Positions 38,236 through 50,687 of a DNA stretch of 64,000 bases are shown in pieces. Made by a program: the position numbers and the translations under genes. A model generated the notes under the pieces. The model saw only the letters and a program-made list of their open reading frames with translations. It was not told where the DNA came from and did no database searches. Source of the stretch: Rhizophagus clarus (Eukaryota > Glomeromycota > Glomeromycetes > Glomerales > Glomeraceae); assembly GCA_015698045.1 (NCBI GenBank), contig BLAL01000012.1, forward strand, positions 1,984,001 to 2,048,000, written 5' to 3'. Numbering within the stretch: position 1 is the first letter of the stretch; every line of letters begins with the position of its first letter.

Positions 38236-39847
38236 TTTTTTTTTTTTTTTTTTTTTGAAAGTTGGGCAAAATTACATTTATTTTTTTTATTTTAAAAAAA
38301 AAAAAAAAAAAAAAAAACTTTTATTTATTTCTTTATAATTTTCATTATGAGATATTAAATTGCTAAAGCTTGTTGGTAAACTGGTATGCTTCCAGTTGAT
38401 CCTTCAATAACATTTTGGAATAGGAAAACAAATTCTTTTTTTCGAAGATTTTTAATTGTCATTTTCTAGTTTCATACAATATATTTTTATTATTTTTATT
38501 TAAAATATTCCATCATCAAAGTTGACGATATGAATTTTAAAGTGAAATTTTTAATTAAGAAATCGGCTCAATTTCTCGTTAATGGCTTTAGTATGATATT
38601 GAATTGTTTACATTTGATGAATTTAACGTATTGATTAACGTTGGAGATGTGTATTATGCTAAGAGTAGGTAGGTAAGCATGTAAACATGTAACGCATGTA
38701 ACGCATACATGATACATACAGTATATTATATTGACGGTACGGTGATTATGGATATTTTGCAAGGACAAATGACTTGACAAATGTTATATCCCTTGCAATT
38801 TGTTATATCATCAATTTTTTATTGTAGAACTTTATAAATATTTTATAAAAAAAAAAAAAAAAATTTTTAAATATACAAATAAATAAATATACATATAAAT
38901 TTAAAATGTTTATGGCTTCACGACATCATACTGTATAATTATCCCTGATAATATTAATTAAGGGTATATTACAACAGTTTTGATTGTATTAAAAAATTTA
39001 AAATAGTATCAAAATGCATTATAGTGAATTATTTAATAATATATTAATAGATCGTAATACTTTGATATGACCTAATTCTAATGTACTGTCTACCTTTAAG
39101 CAATATCGCTGCGGACTGCGGCGTTAAGTTGACGTAATCATAGTGACGTAGTTACAGACCAGAACTAAAGAATTTGACGCAGCACTATGCCACCATGGTT
39201 GGTTGAATGAAATTTTGACATATTTTAATATTGTCCTGAACAATTAATAAATAACAAATTATGCTTATGCGGAATTCTTACAAAAATAATTTAAAATACG
39301 ATCATCCTTACTTTTTTTGTGATTTTAACAAAAATTAATGTTTAACCTTCTAAATTCTAATAGCAAAGTGTCAACTAATATCTAGAGGATGAATTCGCAA
39401 AAAAAAAAAAATCATTTTAAAACTTTATGTAGCTTAGCCTTGAAAGTTGTTATATTATTTTAGCTGTTTCATATCATCGTGTTGATTGGATGCGTAGCTG
39501 TTTAATTTCACACAATTATTAAGTTGATCGAAGATGCATTCGTTGAAGAATTAGGTATATCTTTGCTTCGTTTATGATTTTTTTTTTAAATTTTATGGTT
39601 AAATGAATATTCATAATGATTTTTAAAAAATTTTAAACGCCAAAATATTTATCAAGTATTGCATAATGCGTGATATGTGATCGCGAGGAATCATCATCAC
39701 ATAAAAATTCAAATGATTGAATATCCTAATTCTAATAGGATCGGGTTAATCTTAGCCAGTATAGCCTGGCGTAAGCGTTGCACCTATGTGTCGTAATATT
39801 ACACCACTTGCAACACCGTATTGTAAGCTTGATTTTCGGTTTCGCTA
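38236..39847. other. intergenic; contains one arm of a long-range inverted repeat
   Basis: 38345-38720 matches 49905-50335 in reverse orientation, including a TAAAGCTTGTTGGTAAACT block and the stretch GGAGATGTGTATTATGCTAA. Otherwise AT-rich with no gene. Confidence 0.55.
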
Positions 39848-39968
39848 CAGTTGGCAACGGTCGGTCACGGTCGGTTAAACGATCGGTCAGAAGCCTTTGA
39901 CCGACCGATATCGGTCACGGTCATAACCGGTCATGACCGGTTAATAACCGTGACCGTTGCCATCCCTA
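39848..39968. mobile_element. small hAT-like MITE with GGTCACGGTCGG subrepeats
   Basis: A 120-bp island of higher GC content. The right end, read in reverse, is TAGGGATGGCAACGGTC; the left end begins CAGTTGGCAACGGTCGGTCA, so the termini are inverted copies. The interior is built from inverted CGGTCACGGTC / GACCGGT motifs. No clean target-site duplication is visible. The TAGGGATGG terminus is shared with the neighbouring element at 40056. Confidence 0.65.
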
Positions 39969-40019
39969 GTTGCAATCTAGGTTACAAATTACAACCTAAG
40001 TTACAATCCAGGATATCTT

Positions 40020-41085
40020 TTACGGGATCTACTACGACCAGAATCCCGTCATAATTAGGGATGGTAAATTAACGGTTAATTATAATTTGGTTAATTAACC
40101 TGTTAATTAACTGTTAATTAACCGTTAATTAACCGTTAATTAACCAATATATAACTATATATAATTTAGATTGTTATATTAAATTTAAAAAACTAAATAT
40201 TATTTGACTTAAATTTAAAAAATCACGTGACTTAAATCTTCTTTTTGATTGGCTAATTTATAATTAACCAAATTAACGGTTAATTAACCCCCATCCCTAG
40301 TCATAATACATGCCCGACGTTCAAAATCCGGACAAATCATAATCCCGAAATTTCAAAATCCCGAAACTCATTATTCCCAACATTCATTATCCCGACGCTC
40401 AATATCCCGACATTATTAACTTTATTTTAATTTTATATTATCACATTTTTTTATAAACAATAATTTATTAAAATTAAATATATATTTTTTTCACAATAAT
40501 TGGTATTTTTTTTTTTATTAATATTTAATAATTTTGATAATACATCACAAAAATCAATGTATTTATTATTGTAATTAATAGTTTTTATTAATACTTCGCA
40601 AAATTAGAATAATGCTTTTACTTTTATTATTACATAAATTAATGTATTTTTAGTATAGCAATTTTAATAATATATCGCAAAATTCTACACTTAATATTCA
40701 AATAATCCATCTTTAATTAAAATATCATAATATAATAGTACAACTTACAAAGAAAGATACATAATTTTTATTTATTTTAGTATAATGAGTCATTTTATTG
40801 GATTTTTTTTTTATTTGATTTATATAAATAATTAGATAAAATTGATTTACATCATTATAATATAACGATAATATAATCAAAGAATAATAATAATGTTATA
40901 TTGGGATAATTAGTGTCAGAATATTAAGTGTCAGAATATTGAGTGTCAGAATATTGAGTGTCGGGAATAATGAAATTTCGGGATTTTGAAATTTCGGGTT
41001 TATGATTTGTTGGGATTTTGAACGTCGGGCATGTATTATGACGGGACTCTGATTGTCGGGATTTTGAATGGTTCCCCGTAATTAT
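40020..41085. mobile_element. inverted-repeat element with TCGGGATTTTGAA-type termini
   Basis: The left part (40033-40055 and 40300-40412) and right part (40912-41080) are inverted copies: CATAATACATGCCCGACGTT on the left faces AACGTCGGGCATGTATTATG on the right. Further repeated ATCCCGA / TCGGGAT units point inward. The roughly 170-bp arms flank an AT-rich core without coding capacity. The left arm is split by the hAT-like element at 40056-40299. Non-autonomous; the superfamily is not determined. Confidence 0.7.
40056..40299. mobile_element. hAT-type MITE nested in another element, 8-bp target-site duplication
   Basis: Starts TAGGGATGG and ends CCATCCCTA. It is flanked on both sides by the identical octamer GTCATAAT (40048-40055 and 40300-40307). 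An uninterrupted octamer at the same place in the opposite arm of the host element (read in reverse, near 41038) supplies the pre-insertion site. The subterminal sequence is repeated TTAATTAACCGTTAATTAAC. An 8-bp duplication plus a TAGGGATGG terminus is characteristic of hAT transposons. Confidence 0.85.
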
Positions 41086-41339
41086 TACTTACGGTCAACG
41101 ATCTCAATCTCGGCCACAAAACTTAGATGTGGATTATAATTTATATATTATAAAATTTTAAATAAAGTATTTTGTATTATAACCACAAAATTTGTTATAT
41201 ATTCCATTCTCATAACAATATCCTAACATATTTATTCCACTTAAATTTTTCGCGTGGATCGAATTCATCAAATTTCTATTGTATCACAAAATAATTATCA
41301 GACCGAAGGCAAGAAATAGGGATTAAGTTATATGTAGTA

Positions 41340-41652
41340 ATATATGATAGCGTGGAATCTGAAAACGTGACAAATTAAAGTACTAATTTTTTAAATATAA
41401 TATAAAAACTTAAAACCATTAGCATGAAATTATACTATTTAGCTAACTTTTTACTGAAAGTCCCAATCATTAGAAATAACTTTCCTATGAGCTCAAAAGT
41501 AAAAATACATTATTTGCAACATTAAAAATAAGGCATTTTTTTTTCCTTTAAGCTCTTAAGTAAGTCATTTCTAGTACTCGTTTTTATATTATATTTTAAC
41601 AATTAGAACTTTGGTTTGCCATGACGTCAGATTCCACACTATTGTATATTAA
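41340..41652. mobile_element. palindromic MITE-like element with ~65-bp inverted ends
   Basis: The left end carries TAGCGTGGAATCTGA and, further in, TAAATATAATATAAAAAC. The right end read in reverse carries TAGTGTGGAATCTGA and TAAAATATAATATAAAAAC. The interior is about 180 bp with no coding capacity. The flanks are AT-rich, so the duplication size cannot be fixed; TA is possible. Confidence 0.65.
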
Positions 41653-41937
41653 TACTATTTTCAATATCGGACTACTTTATAATTACACTGATGAATTTGG
41701 ATCGAACTGTTACGAAATTATGTGAACGAAAGATTTCATGTATCAAAATTTTAATTTTTTATTAGTACGTGACGTTATATTAGAGAAGAAGTTTCAATAA
41801 ATCAACAAATCCTCTTTCAACAGAAATTATTTATTTTTATTTATAAAAAAATTAGTACTGCTGTGCGTTCGTATTTTTTTTTATATAATTTCTATATAAA
41901 AGCATTATCGCTTGTTCAAAATTTATACCAAAGTTTT

Positions 41938-42335
41938 GAAGTATCAATAGGAACCCGAGACTTTGAAATGTTTAAAGAAGAGATATTTGAAATATAAATG
42001 ACCTGGATCAAAAGTTTATGTTGACTATAATCCTGGCCACGCAAATTAGTATCTAATGCGACCCAGAGACTTGAAATTTGGTCACATGTTTTCAAAATTC
42101 CAGTTTTAACACACGAATTTTTAATTTTTAATAACTAGCGCATCCAAAAAAAAAATTTTAAATATTTTTTTTTTAACATTAACATTAATGGTTGATCAGC
42201 CGGTTGAAGTTTTTTTGGTCGGTTCCAATTTATAAAAGGAGATGACCGTGGTATTGAAGCAAACTATTCCGAGTTTCATAATTTTGATATCATTAGCAAT
42301 TGATTTTCATTGACGGAACTTGTAATAGTGATTGT
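41938..42335 (-). pseudogene. distant exon-2 relic of the 455-aa gene family
   Basis: GACTTTGAAATGTTTAAAGA (41959) and TGACCGTGGTATTGAAGCAA (42243) match exon 2 of the intact gene (GACTTTGGAATGTTTAAAGA near 28965 and AACCGTAGTATTGAAGCAAA near 29087) in the same orientation. The sequence between them is largely replaced. It lies 12 kb from the intact gene, inside the duplication mosaic. Confidence 0.65.
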
Positions 42336-42535
42336 TAAACTTTTATAAATCTCATAAATATTTTTTAAAGTAAAATAATAGAAATATTTTGGATGAAACT
42401 AGTTGAAGAAAATTATAGTGAATTGTAATAAATAATGCATTATTATTGTTGTTATTTTTTTTTGTTATAAAGATACAACTTAAAATATTTCGGCCGAAGC
42501 ACCGCAGATCAAAGTTATTAACATAAATGAACCTT

Positions 42536-42605
42536 CAGGCATGCAATAAACCTTTAAACGGATTCTTTGATTACACTTTCTTTAGTAAATATCCACTAGA
42601 TGGCG
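42536..42605 (-). repeat. inverted fragment of the segmental repeat start
   Basis: TGCAATAAACC, CTTTCTTTAGTAAATATCC and adjacent bases match, in reverse, the opening landmark block of copies A-C (for example 31730-31780). Confidence 0.6.
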
Positions 42606-42859
42606 ATGTTTAAATGATTATCCGAAAAGAAATACGTGCACAACCTCATTGTTTTGGCAGATCGACATAAAATAGCCGCAGCTTGAAGCTTTGTATCGAT
42701 TTAGAAAAATTACAAATCATTTTATCATTTTAAACATAAAGTATGGTTTTTTATATTGATTATTTTAAAATACTTTGTAAGACCTTATTAAGCAATAATA
42801 TAATAAAAAACTGCAGGAGAATTGTTACAATTTAAAAACAAAGACGTCTACCCAAAACT

Positions 42860-42866
42860 TATAAAG
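42860..42866 (+). promoter_or_regulatory. TATA box of duplicated small gene, copy 1
   Basis: TATAAAG lies 76 bp upstream of the ATG at 42936. The second gene copy keeps TATAAAGAGCTTG at 49291 followed by the same ACCAAAGATTTCTA leader, so the element is conserved. Confidence 0.6.
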
Positions 42867-42935
42867 AGCTTGCACATCCACAAAAAATCTTACTTCTTAC
42901 CAAAGATTTCTATTATCTCATAAGAATATTGCAAA

Positions 42936-43488
42936 ATGTCTTCACATTTTAACGCTTTTAGTGATAATAATAATGATCACGCTGAATTTTCTGATAATTC
43001 TTATTTACAACAACCTTATTATGAAAAACGTATCGAACACCACTAATAGTAATTATGAAAATGATAATGCCATCTTTACTTCTGATGTACAATATCATCA
43101 AGCACCTTTGCAACATAGTGATCATGTTCAAAATGATTTTGTACCTACACCACATTGTCATGATAATGACGATGTAAAAGTTTCTATTCCAAAAATTTCG
43201 AAAAGCATTAATTCTTCTCAAAATCAAATCAAAATTGAGTTAGAAATTGTCATTAAATTACAAAATGACCAAACTCAACAAAGTATTCAACATGTTCGTT
43301 CTTCAACTTTGCCGAAAAATCGTACTGTAAATAGAATGAATCCTTATCGGAAACCAGCACCACAATTAAATAGAAGTTCTGCTGTTTATATGCAGAATGA
43401 TGTTGATAATAACATTCGTATATCTCGATCTCAATTTCAACCAAATGATGATTTGAACGAAACTTTTAGAAGCAATTATGATAACTAA
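42936..43488 (+). pseudogene. duplicated small gene, copy 1 (one-base frameshift)
   Basis: The ATG at 42936 opens MSSHFNAFSDNNNDHAEF, with SYLQQPYYE further on. An A5 run at 43024-43028 shifts the frame; the second copy has A4 at the same place. With that base skipped, the frame continues as NVSNTTNSNYEND, a long Asn/Gln/His-rich stretch, then PQLNRSSAVYMQNDVD and SRSQFQPNDDLNETFRSNYD to the stop at 43488, about 184 residues. No known domain. Low-complexity polar composition suggests a disordered protein. It could be a single sequencing error in a live gene; the strong C-terminal conservation with copy 2 supports coding function in the recent past. Confidence 0.55.
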
Positions 43489-43724
43489 ATTACAATACAT
43501 ATTGTATTCTTGGATAATATAGTTATTTATTATTTTTTAGGCCAATTCACAAGATATATAATATTTATTTATATTTTTATTTAGTAAAATTATAAAATTT
43601 TTCTTACATTTTCGTAAAAGAACCGTTGTTTGTTTAATTAATTTTTATCATATAAAAAAGCACACTTGTGTCTATTTTCAAAATTATAATGTGAAAGGAT
43701 AATAAGGGTAACCTCATTTTATTA

Positions 43725-46700
43725 AAGTTATATGTAATAATGTGCGCGTGTATTGTTTCTAATTAAATATTGCACATAGTATTTACTTATAGATATTTCC
43801 TTATAGATAATCAACTCGGTTGATTAAAATTTATTAAAAGATCATCCAATCGGAATTTAGCGGGTTAGGAGAAAGAAAATGTAATTAGAAGTGTGTCTAA
43901 TCATTAAAAAGATCATTTAAAATGCTTTTTGCATATTTTGGGGGTTTCATAAATTTTCTATTTATATTTAATTTCCTATAAATAGCCTATTTTATGTATC
44001 TTGCCGATCTATTTATTGTAATAAATGTTACTACACATTAAAAAACTAGTTTCTCAGACTTATAAAGTACAAAATATTTCAAAAATATCTTTTTATCCCG
44101 AAAAAAAAAAAACGCTTGATCCTTCTTATTTTATGTAAAATTGAATGAGTAATCAGTCAAAAAAAAAAAAGACTGTGATATTGAACGGAAATTTATACGT
44201 CCAATTCCATCTAAAGTTACATTAATTTAGTTCCTAATTAAAATATAATCGAATACATTTACTACACTTATAAAAAAAACATTGTGACTTCTAGGGACAT
44301 ATATTCTTATCACGGATCGAAAAAAGGTATAGTTCAATCTATTTATCCTATTAAACTCATAAATCGTCACGTAAATAAAAATTATCACTCAAATTAAATT
44401 ACTTATAATTCATAATTTTCACATATTTATAAAAATGATACTGTATATTAATTATATAAATTAATTATATATTGTTTATATTATTTAATAAATAAATGTA
44501 TTAATTATATAATGTTTATGTTATTTAGTATATAATAAAAATCTTTTATTATTGAGAATGACCCGATCCTATTCAGGCTAAGGAGAGTACATTAGCAAAT
44601 TATTGTAGTTATTAAATATGGAAAACAATAAGTAATTTTTTATCTATTAAACAATAGTTTGATTTTAACGGAACTCCTTTTAATGGAATAAATTTATATA
44701 TTTACATGCAGTAAGAAATATTAATTTAAACTTTATTTATTCGCGTTTATTATTATTATTATTAAAACATAACAGTAAATCAGGTTTATCATTTTAAACA
44801 GATAAAACTTTGATAACTGTCCATTATGATAATATGATTACAATATTCTTATTTGCACCAATTTTTTCATAAGACTAATTCTATCTATCATATGCTAACG
44901 AATGATGCAACACGTTCAAACAGAAATTTCATATGATCACGATTACAATACTACAAACAAAAAAAAAATTGTCCAGTCAAGAAGCCGATCACAATCTAGT
45001 CGTAAACAGGAAAAAAAAAGTTTTATCCTTTTTCCTTTCAAATCTAAAAATAAAAAGAATCTTTTTTTTTTTGTTTGTTTTTTTTTTTTTTTTTTTTTTT
45101 AAAAAAAAATAAAAAAAAAAAGATGAAACGCCATAATACTTAATTAATTATTAAATTTAAATTATTTAACAAACCCATACTTAAATCTATCATCTTTAAG
45201 GGATGCAGATTTGTAATCATGGTTTGTTCATGTAGCAATATGACCCGATTAAGTTCCTCAACTTTTATTACATGATCTTTATCTTCATATCATTTTTCAT
45301 ATATAATATGTGGAAAATTCGTGTATCTTGGGATCGTAATACTGCAGAAAACTATTATCAAATAAAATAATTGAATAACAATGGCTGTTTTATAGAACAA
45401 TGTTATTATGTAAAATGTTTATGTCGCAATATTAGCTTTTCGTTACATCGATAATCATCAAAAAGTGCCACTAAAAAAAAATCTTTATAGTTTCCAGTTT
45501 TTGTTATATAGTATGATATTCTTCGTTTATTCTATCTAAAGCTATAGTTATTATTGTATAAAATGCAATGTAAAAGTACCATGACGATTTTTTTCTTCCC
45601 ACATTCTTTTTTTCCTTCTTTTTTTTTTCGTTCATCTCTTTCACGTATAATTCAGATCTCTTTTTTTTTAAAAAAAGGACAAAGCAGCTGAATATCATAA
45701 TTTTTGCATTGATAACGTTACTACTTTCGTTCATACACGATTTTTTTGATTGATCTATATAATGTACTGTATTTAAATAATGAATAACAATATAATTATA
45801 ATATGATCTTATAACTATTGTAATGCTTATCCTGAAATTAATGTAATAGCATATGATACTATTTTTATTTTTATATCACTTTAAGTTTCGGAATTTCGGA
45901 TCGCTCATTGTAAAAGCGGTCAGTATTTACTGTTATACGACATTCCTACTTTAGATATTTTGAATACCATAACTTAGTACGGAGTATTTTATATCTCGTG
46001 ACTTGCATTTATTGAATGAGAATATTTTAATAGTTAAAAATCATTATATAATTGGTATATATAATCAATTAACCGATTACTCAAAATAGATATCAAGGAA
46101 ATAAGATTTTTTGGCGCAGTAAAACGTGCTATATACAGTATATATTCAATGTACTGTATGTCATGCATAAATATTTACGGACAAAAATATATCAAAATTA
46201 CAATCTTAATTTAAACTTTACATTTGATGATTTACGTAATAGAATTTACGTAATGTGATGGTAACACATTTCTTATTAAAGACGCCATTTTTTGATTTTG
46301 GTCCCTGAATGATAAATTACATAATTTAAAGGCTATAAAAAGAGTTTTAAAGGAATCCTTATTTATTAATTTATAATAGAATATGTAATATATGATATTT
46401 TGACCTAAATTTAGGGTGGAAAGTTTTTTTTATTTTATTTTCACACGATCCATTCTTAATTAGCTATTTTAAGGTAATAGATTTTTTTTTTAAAAACAAA
46501 ATATCTATCATGTGTGTCCGTATTTCCTTCAGATAATCTTAAATTATATATCAAGTTTTTACCATAAACAAAATTTAACGACTTGTCCGGAATTTACGAT
46601 TAATTCTAGCAAAAGTACATTTTTGTAGTAAATAATGTTTTGTAGGGTATCAAATAAGTGATCGAAATCATCATCGTTTTTTTCTCTCTTTTAAACGGAA

Positions 46701-48925
46701 TGCTTTTGTTAAAATTGAACTCCAAGAATTTGCAAGACAAAGTCCACTATTACCAAGCTGAAATTATATAATATTACATAAAAAATAAAAAAATTTAACG
46801 ATAAAAAACAATTCTAGCCTGTACTACACAAAAATTAATATGTATAAAGATGATATTACCCTTGTGGGACAGAATTATGGGACCCCCCATTTTACATACA
46901 TATACGGTTTTTAAGTTTTTTTTTTTTAATATTTACATTTATGGAATAAAACAGATACAGATAGCATAAGGGGTATCTAGGGGGTGTCTTGTACTGCTAT
47001 TATCACATTTTTTTTCTTGTTCTTTTTTATTATTATATTTTATTTTTATTATTTTATTTTATTTTATTTATTATTACTTACTACTAACGACAAGAAGTTT
47101 AGGACTATTATTTGTTCTTTTAATATTTAGGGGGTACTTAGTAAAACTATATTAAATATTCATATTACCCTTAAATAAAAAATAAATAAACCAAATAAAC
47201 AAAAAAAAAATAATTTTATTTTTTTATTTTTTATTTTTTATTTTTTCGTCATAAAAAGAGGTGTGTTTCAATAAGAGGATAAATTTGTTCAAATTAAATA
47301 AGAAAAAAAAAAAAATTAATAATAATCAAACTAATTTTGGTAATTTTAAAAAAGATTCAAGGGTCTGCATGAGACATTTTTTTTTAAAAAAGGTGTCTTT
47401 GATATGAGATCTAGTTAAAAAAAAAAAAAAAAAAAAAAAAATGATTTAAGATTGTACGAACGAAATGAGATTAAAAACAAAGGAGATTAAAAACAAAAAA
47501 TATGCACGTAAACAAATATTTTAAATAAAATCATGATGATGTTGAAAGTGTTTCAGAATCTGTATAAAAAAAAAATTGTTGGTTTGACAGACAACGCGAT
47601 GAAAAAATTTTTTAAAATAAATAAATAAAACGAAATAATTAATTTAAAGTAAAAGATAATATTAGTTACTAAATTAATTTAAATTAATTGAAAACGATAT
47701 AATAAATATAATAAACCAACTAACCCGATTATATATTTATATTACACTAAAAAAAAGTGATTATGAATTAAATATCAAGTGTGATAACAAGTTTTCCATA
47801 ATTTATAAAGATAATTGTTTAAACTAAACTTTAATTCATATGATTTAATCAAACACAATTTACTTTGCATATAATTTATAATATATTTTATAATATAATG
47901 GGTATTAATGTTACATTGTCATGAATATTCATATGAACTTTGTTTTTTTCTCACCGGACCGGGTAACAATACAATCATTAAGCTTTTTTGTGAACGGCCC
48001 ATTATTAATTTGTTTGTTTGAAATCTGCACTTTTATTTGTACTTATTTGTACTTATTTAAAATAGGTTAGTTTAGTCTATACTTACTCGTAAATACCCTT
48101 TTTAAAGAATTAAGTATGATATCTGTTGAAAATCTTTCTAACGCGAATCAAAAAAATTCTCCGATTTTGTCTGCATACTAAATTTGGTTTCTTTCACTAA
48201 TTTGTGAGTATATTCGGGAATATATATATCTTTGTGTAATACCCTATTTCTAAAATGGCTACTTGTTATTTCCTTTAGTGAGTTGCGCAGCAAATACGTC
48301 ATATTCTTCGACTTTTACGTTCGCTTAAATATTGATTACGTCACTCGGGTTATCTGAAATGACTATTATGTATACGTGTTTTTTTTTATTTATCGATCCC
48401 TATTTTTTACTTATTTTACTTCGTAATTATTAAGGAAATAATCTGATAATAATCGTACACGTAAAAAATTTCTTTAGCCATTAATTTAAGAATTTGTAAT
48501 TTTCAAAGATGCTTGCTGCGGTATAATACATGCGCCATTATATATTTTTATTATTCAAGGGATTAATAAAATTTTATTTTAATAACGTTTAACCTTGAAT
48601 TTCTTAGTTTCATATTTTTAAAATATATACTATATGAATTAGATAATTCGTTATTTACACTTATCAGTTATTGTATTATACTTATATGTTATAATAAAAT
48701 TTCAATCTAATTTTTTTTACCGAAATAATTTGTTACTATAAATTTCTTCTCGCTATATGTATATCTATCGTCTAGTATCTAATCTATTGAGTTAAATAAC
48801 TTTAGTATTATACTCGAAGTCCTAAAAACGAAAACCTTCTAAATAATAATACGTCAACAATATGCAAAGTTTTAAATGATAGCAGAATTTTTTGTATTGT
48901 TACTATGGTTATATATAATCATACT
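43725..48925 (+). repeat. large segmental repeat, copy B
   Basis: Colinear with copy A, with many small indels and a shorter total length. Landmarks: AAAGATCATCCAATCGG (43839), TTTTGGTCCCTGAATGAT (46297), TCAGAATCTGTAT (47552), GGACCGGGTAACAAT (47956), CTTGAATTTCTTAGTTTCA (48595). Flanked on both sides by copies of the small gene, so the gene plus repeat formed one duplicated unit. Confidence 0.8.
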
Positions 48926-48939
48926 TGTTTAGTTTATCG

Positions 48940-49160
48940 TTTATGTAACTACTTTACAGTAAGTTTTTTTTTTAAAAATAAATATTCGCGTACTTAGGTT
49001 AAATATAAAATAATCGGAGTAAATATAAAAAGTGTTTGTTCTAATTGTAGAGATTGTAATTTTCGAATTTAAAGTATTATGTACTTACGTGATATTAGAA
49101 AATAAGTTTACAATTACAAATCTCCTTTTGTAAAAAAAATATTATTATCTTCATTATCTC
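48940..49160 (+). repeat. remnant of the 455-aa gene upstream flank
   Basis: TTATGTAACTA and TTCGAATTTAAAGT...GTGATAT-type matches resemble 24530-24780 and 30060-30260. The match is weak and no exon follows. Confidence 0.35.
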
Positions 49161-49290
49161 TCATGATTTTTTTATATCGATTATTTTAATATACTGTTCT
49201 TTGTATGACTAGATAATATAAATGGCGAATGAATATATTGCAGTAGAGGTTGTAACAATTAAAAGTGAAGGGGCGTCTACTTAAAATTTA

Positions 49291-49297
49291 TATAAAG
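49291..49297 (+). promoter_or_regulatory. TATA box of duplicated small gene, copy 2
   Basis: TATAAAG, 56 bp upstream of the ATG at 49347 and conserved with copy 1. Confidence 0.55.
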
Positions 49298-49346
49298 AGC
49301 TTGTGCGTTCACAAAAGATCTTACTCCTTACCAAAGATTTCTAGTA

Positions 49347-49849
49347 ATGCCTTCATATTTTAATGTTTTTCGTGATGATAATAATCACGAATCTAATTCT
49401 GAATTTTTTTACAACCACCTTATTATGAAAACATGATAAGTACCACTATTTGATTATATTACTGTTCAAAATGATGATGTAGAACTACTTTCAATGTGCA
49501 ACTTCATCAAGCATTTTTGCATCATGATTTGCGTCTACGTCGCATTGTGATAATGCCAAATGTGAATTCAAAAATTTCGAAGAGGTTTGATTCCCTAAAA
49601 TTGAATTTAAATTTGTCATTAACTTACTAAATGATCAAACACAAGAGAGAACGATCTTCAATTTTACCGAAAAATCGTGCTAGAAACAAAACCAGTAATG
49701 ATGCACATTCTTACTCTTTCGTGACAGTACCACAACTAAATAGAAGTTCTGCTGTTTATAATATGATTGATAACAATCATATATCTCGATCTCAATTTCA
49801 ACCAGATGATGATTTAAACGAATCTTTTAAAAGAAATTATGATAACTAG
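49347..49849 (+). pseudogene. duplicated small gene, copy 2 (frame broken in the middle)
   Basis: Starts MPSYFNVFRDDNNHESN, parallel to copy 1, then loses frame near 49430. The 3' part, 49631-49849, is open and encodes RSSILPKNRARNKTSND, PQLNRSSAVYNMIDNNHI and SRSQFQPDDDLNESFKRNYD. It is nearly identical in pattern to the copy 1 C-terminus, with mostly conservative changes. The middle third carries deletions, so this copy is probably dead. Confidence 0.6.
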
Positions 49850-49904
49850 ACTATCGAATGTTATTTATAACGTATTTAATATATATATATTTTTTTCCTT
49901 AGTG

Positions 49905-50335
49905 CCCTGAATTAAAACTTATATTGAATTACAATTCACAATATCAATTTTATTTGTATTTTTATTTAGTATAATAATCCAATTTTTTCCGTTAAAATTA
50001 ACTGAATCAAATTCATTCTTTTCGCATTTCGTATGCCACAGTGAGTTTTCGCGTGAAGATAGTACATCATTACCGTCGATAATTTCAAATATACTGTACG
50101 TATAACATATGCTGCTTACTCTTAGCATAATAAACATCTCCAAAATTAATCATTCTACTAAAGCTATTAACGAGAAATTGAACGAATAAAATTTCACTTT
50201 AAACTCGTATCGTGGTTATTGAATTTTTTCAAATAAAATAATAAATATACTGAATTTACTGATTGTATTACGTTCAAATTTATTGAAGGATCACTGGATC
50301 AGCTGAAAGCAACACAGTTTACCAACAAGCTTTAC
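49905..50335 (-). repeat. inverted partner of 38345-38720
   Basis: Reverse-orientation match to the sequence just beyond copy A, including TTAACGAGAAATTGA and GTTTACCAACAAGCTTTA. It shows that the right ends of copies A and B are joined to opposite orientations of the same segment. Confidence 0.7.
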
Positions 50336-50687
50336 TAGTTAGCGTCTTATTATAATATTGTCCAACATCAACGGTCAAATTGAAAATTTTTCTAAAGTGC
50401 GAGGAACAGATAATAAAGATAATGACATATTTTTCACAAAAGAGTTTGTACATAATATCGTGCATAATACTTAATTAACACACGTGCCTTTTGGCCAGAA
50501 TTATGGCATTAACTGTGTTAATCGGTAACATCACAATCTTCCCCCAGCATTTTCTCTCCCCCACGTGACTTCAAAAAAATTGTCACGGGTGTCACTCCCA
50601 CTATGTATGGATGGAATTTTTAACATCACACAAATGATCACGTGATAGTCGCATGATTTTTATCGTTTTGTTGATTGGCGCTGAATT

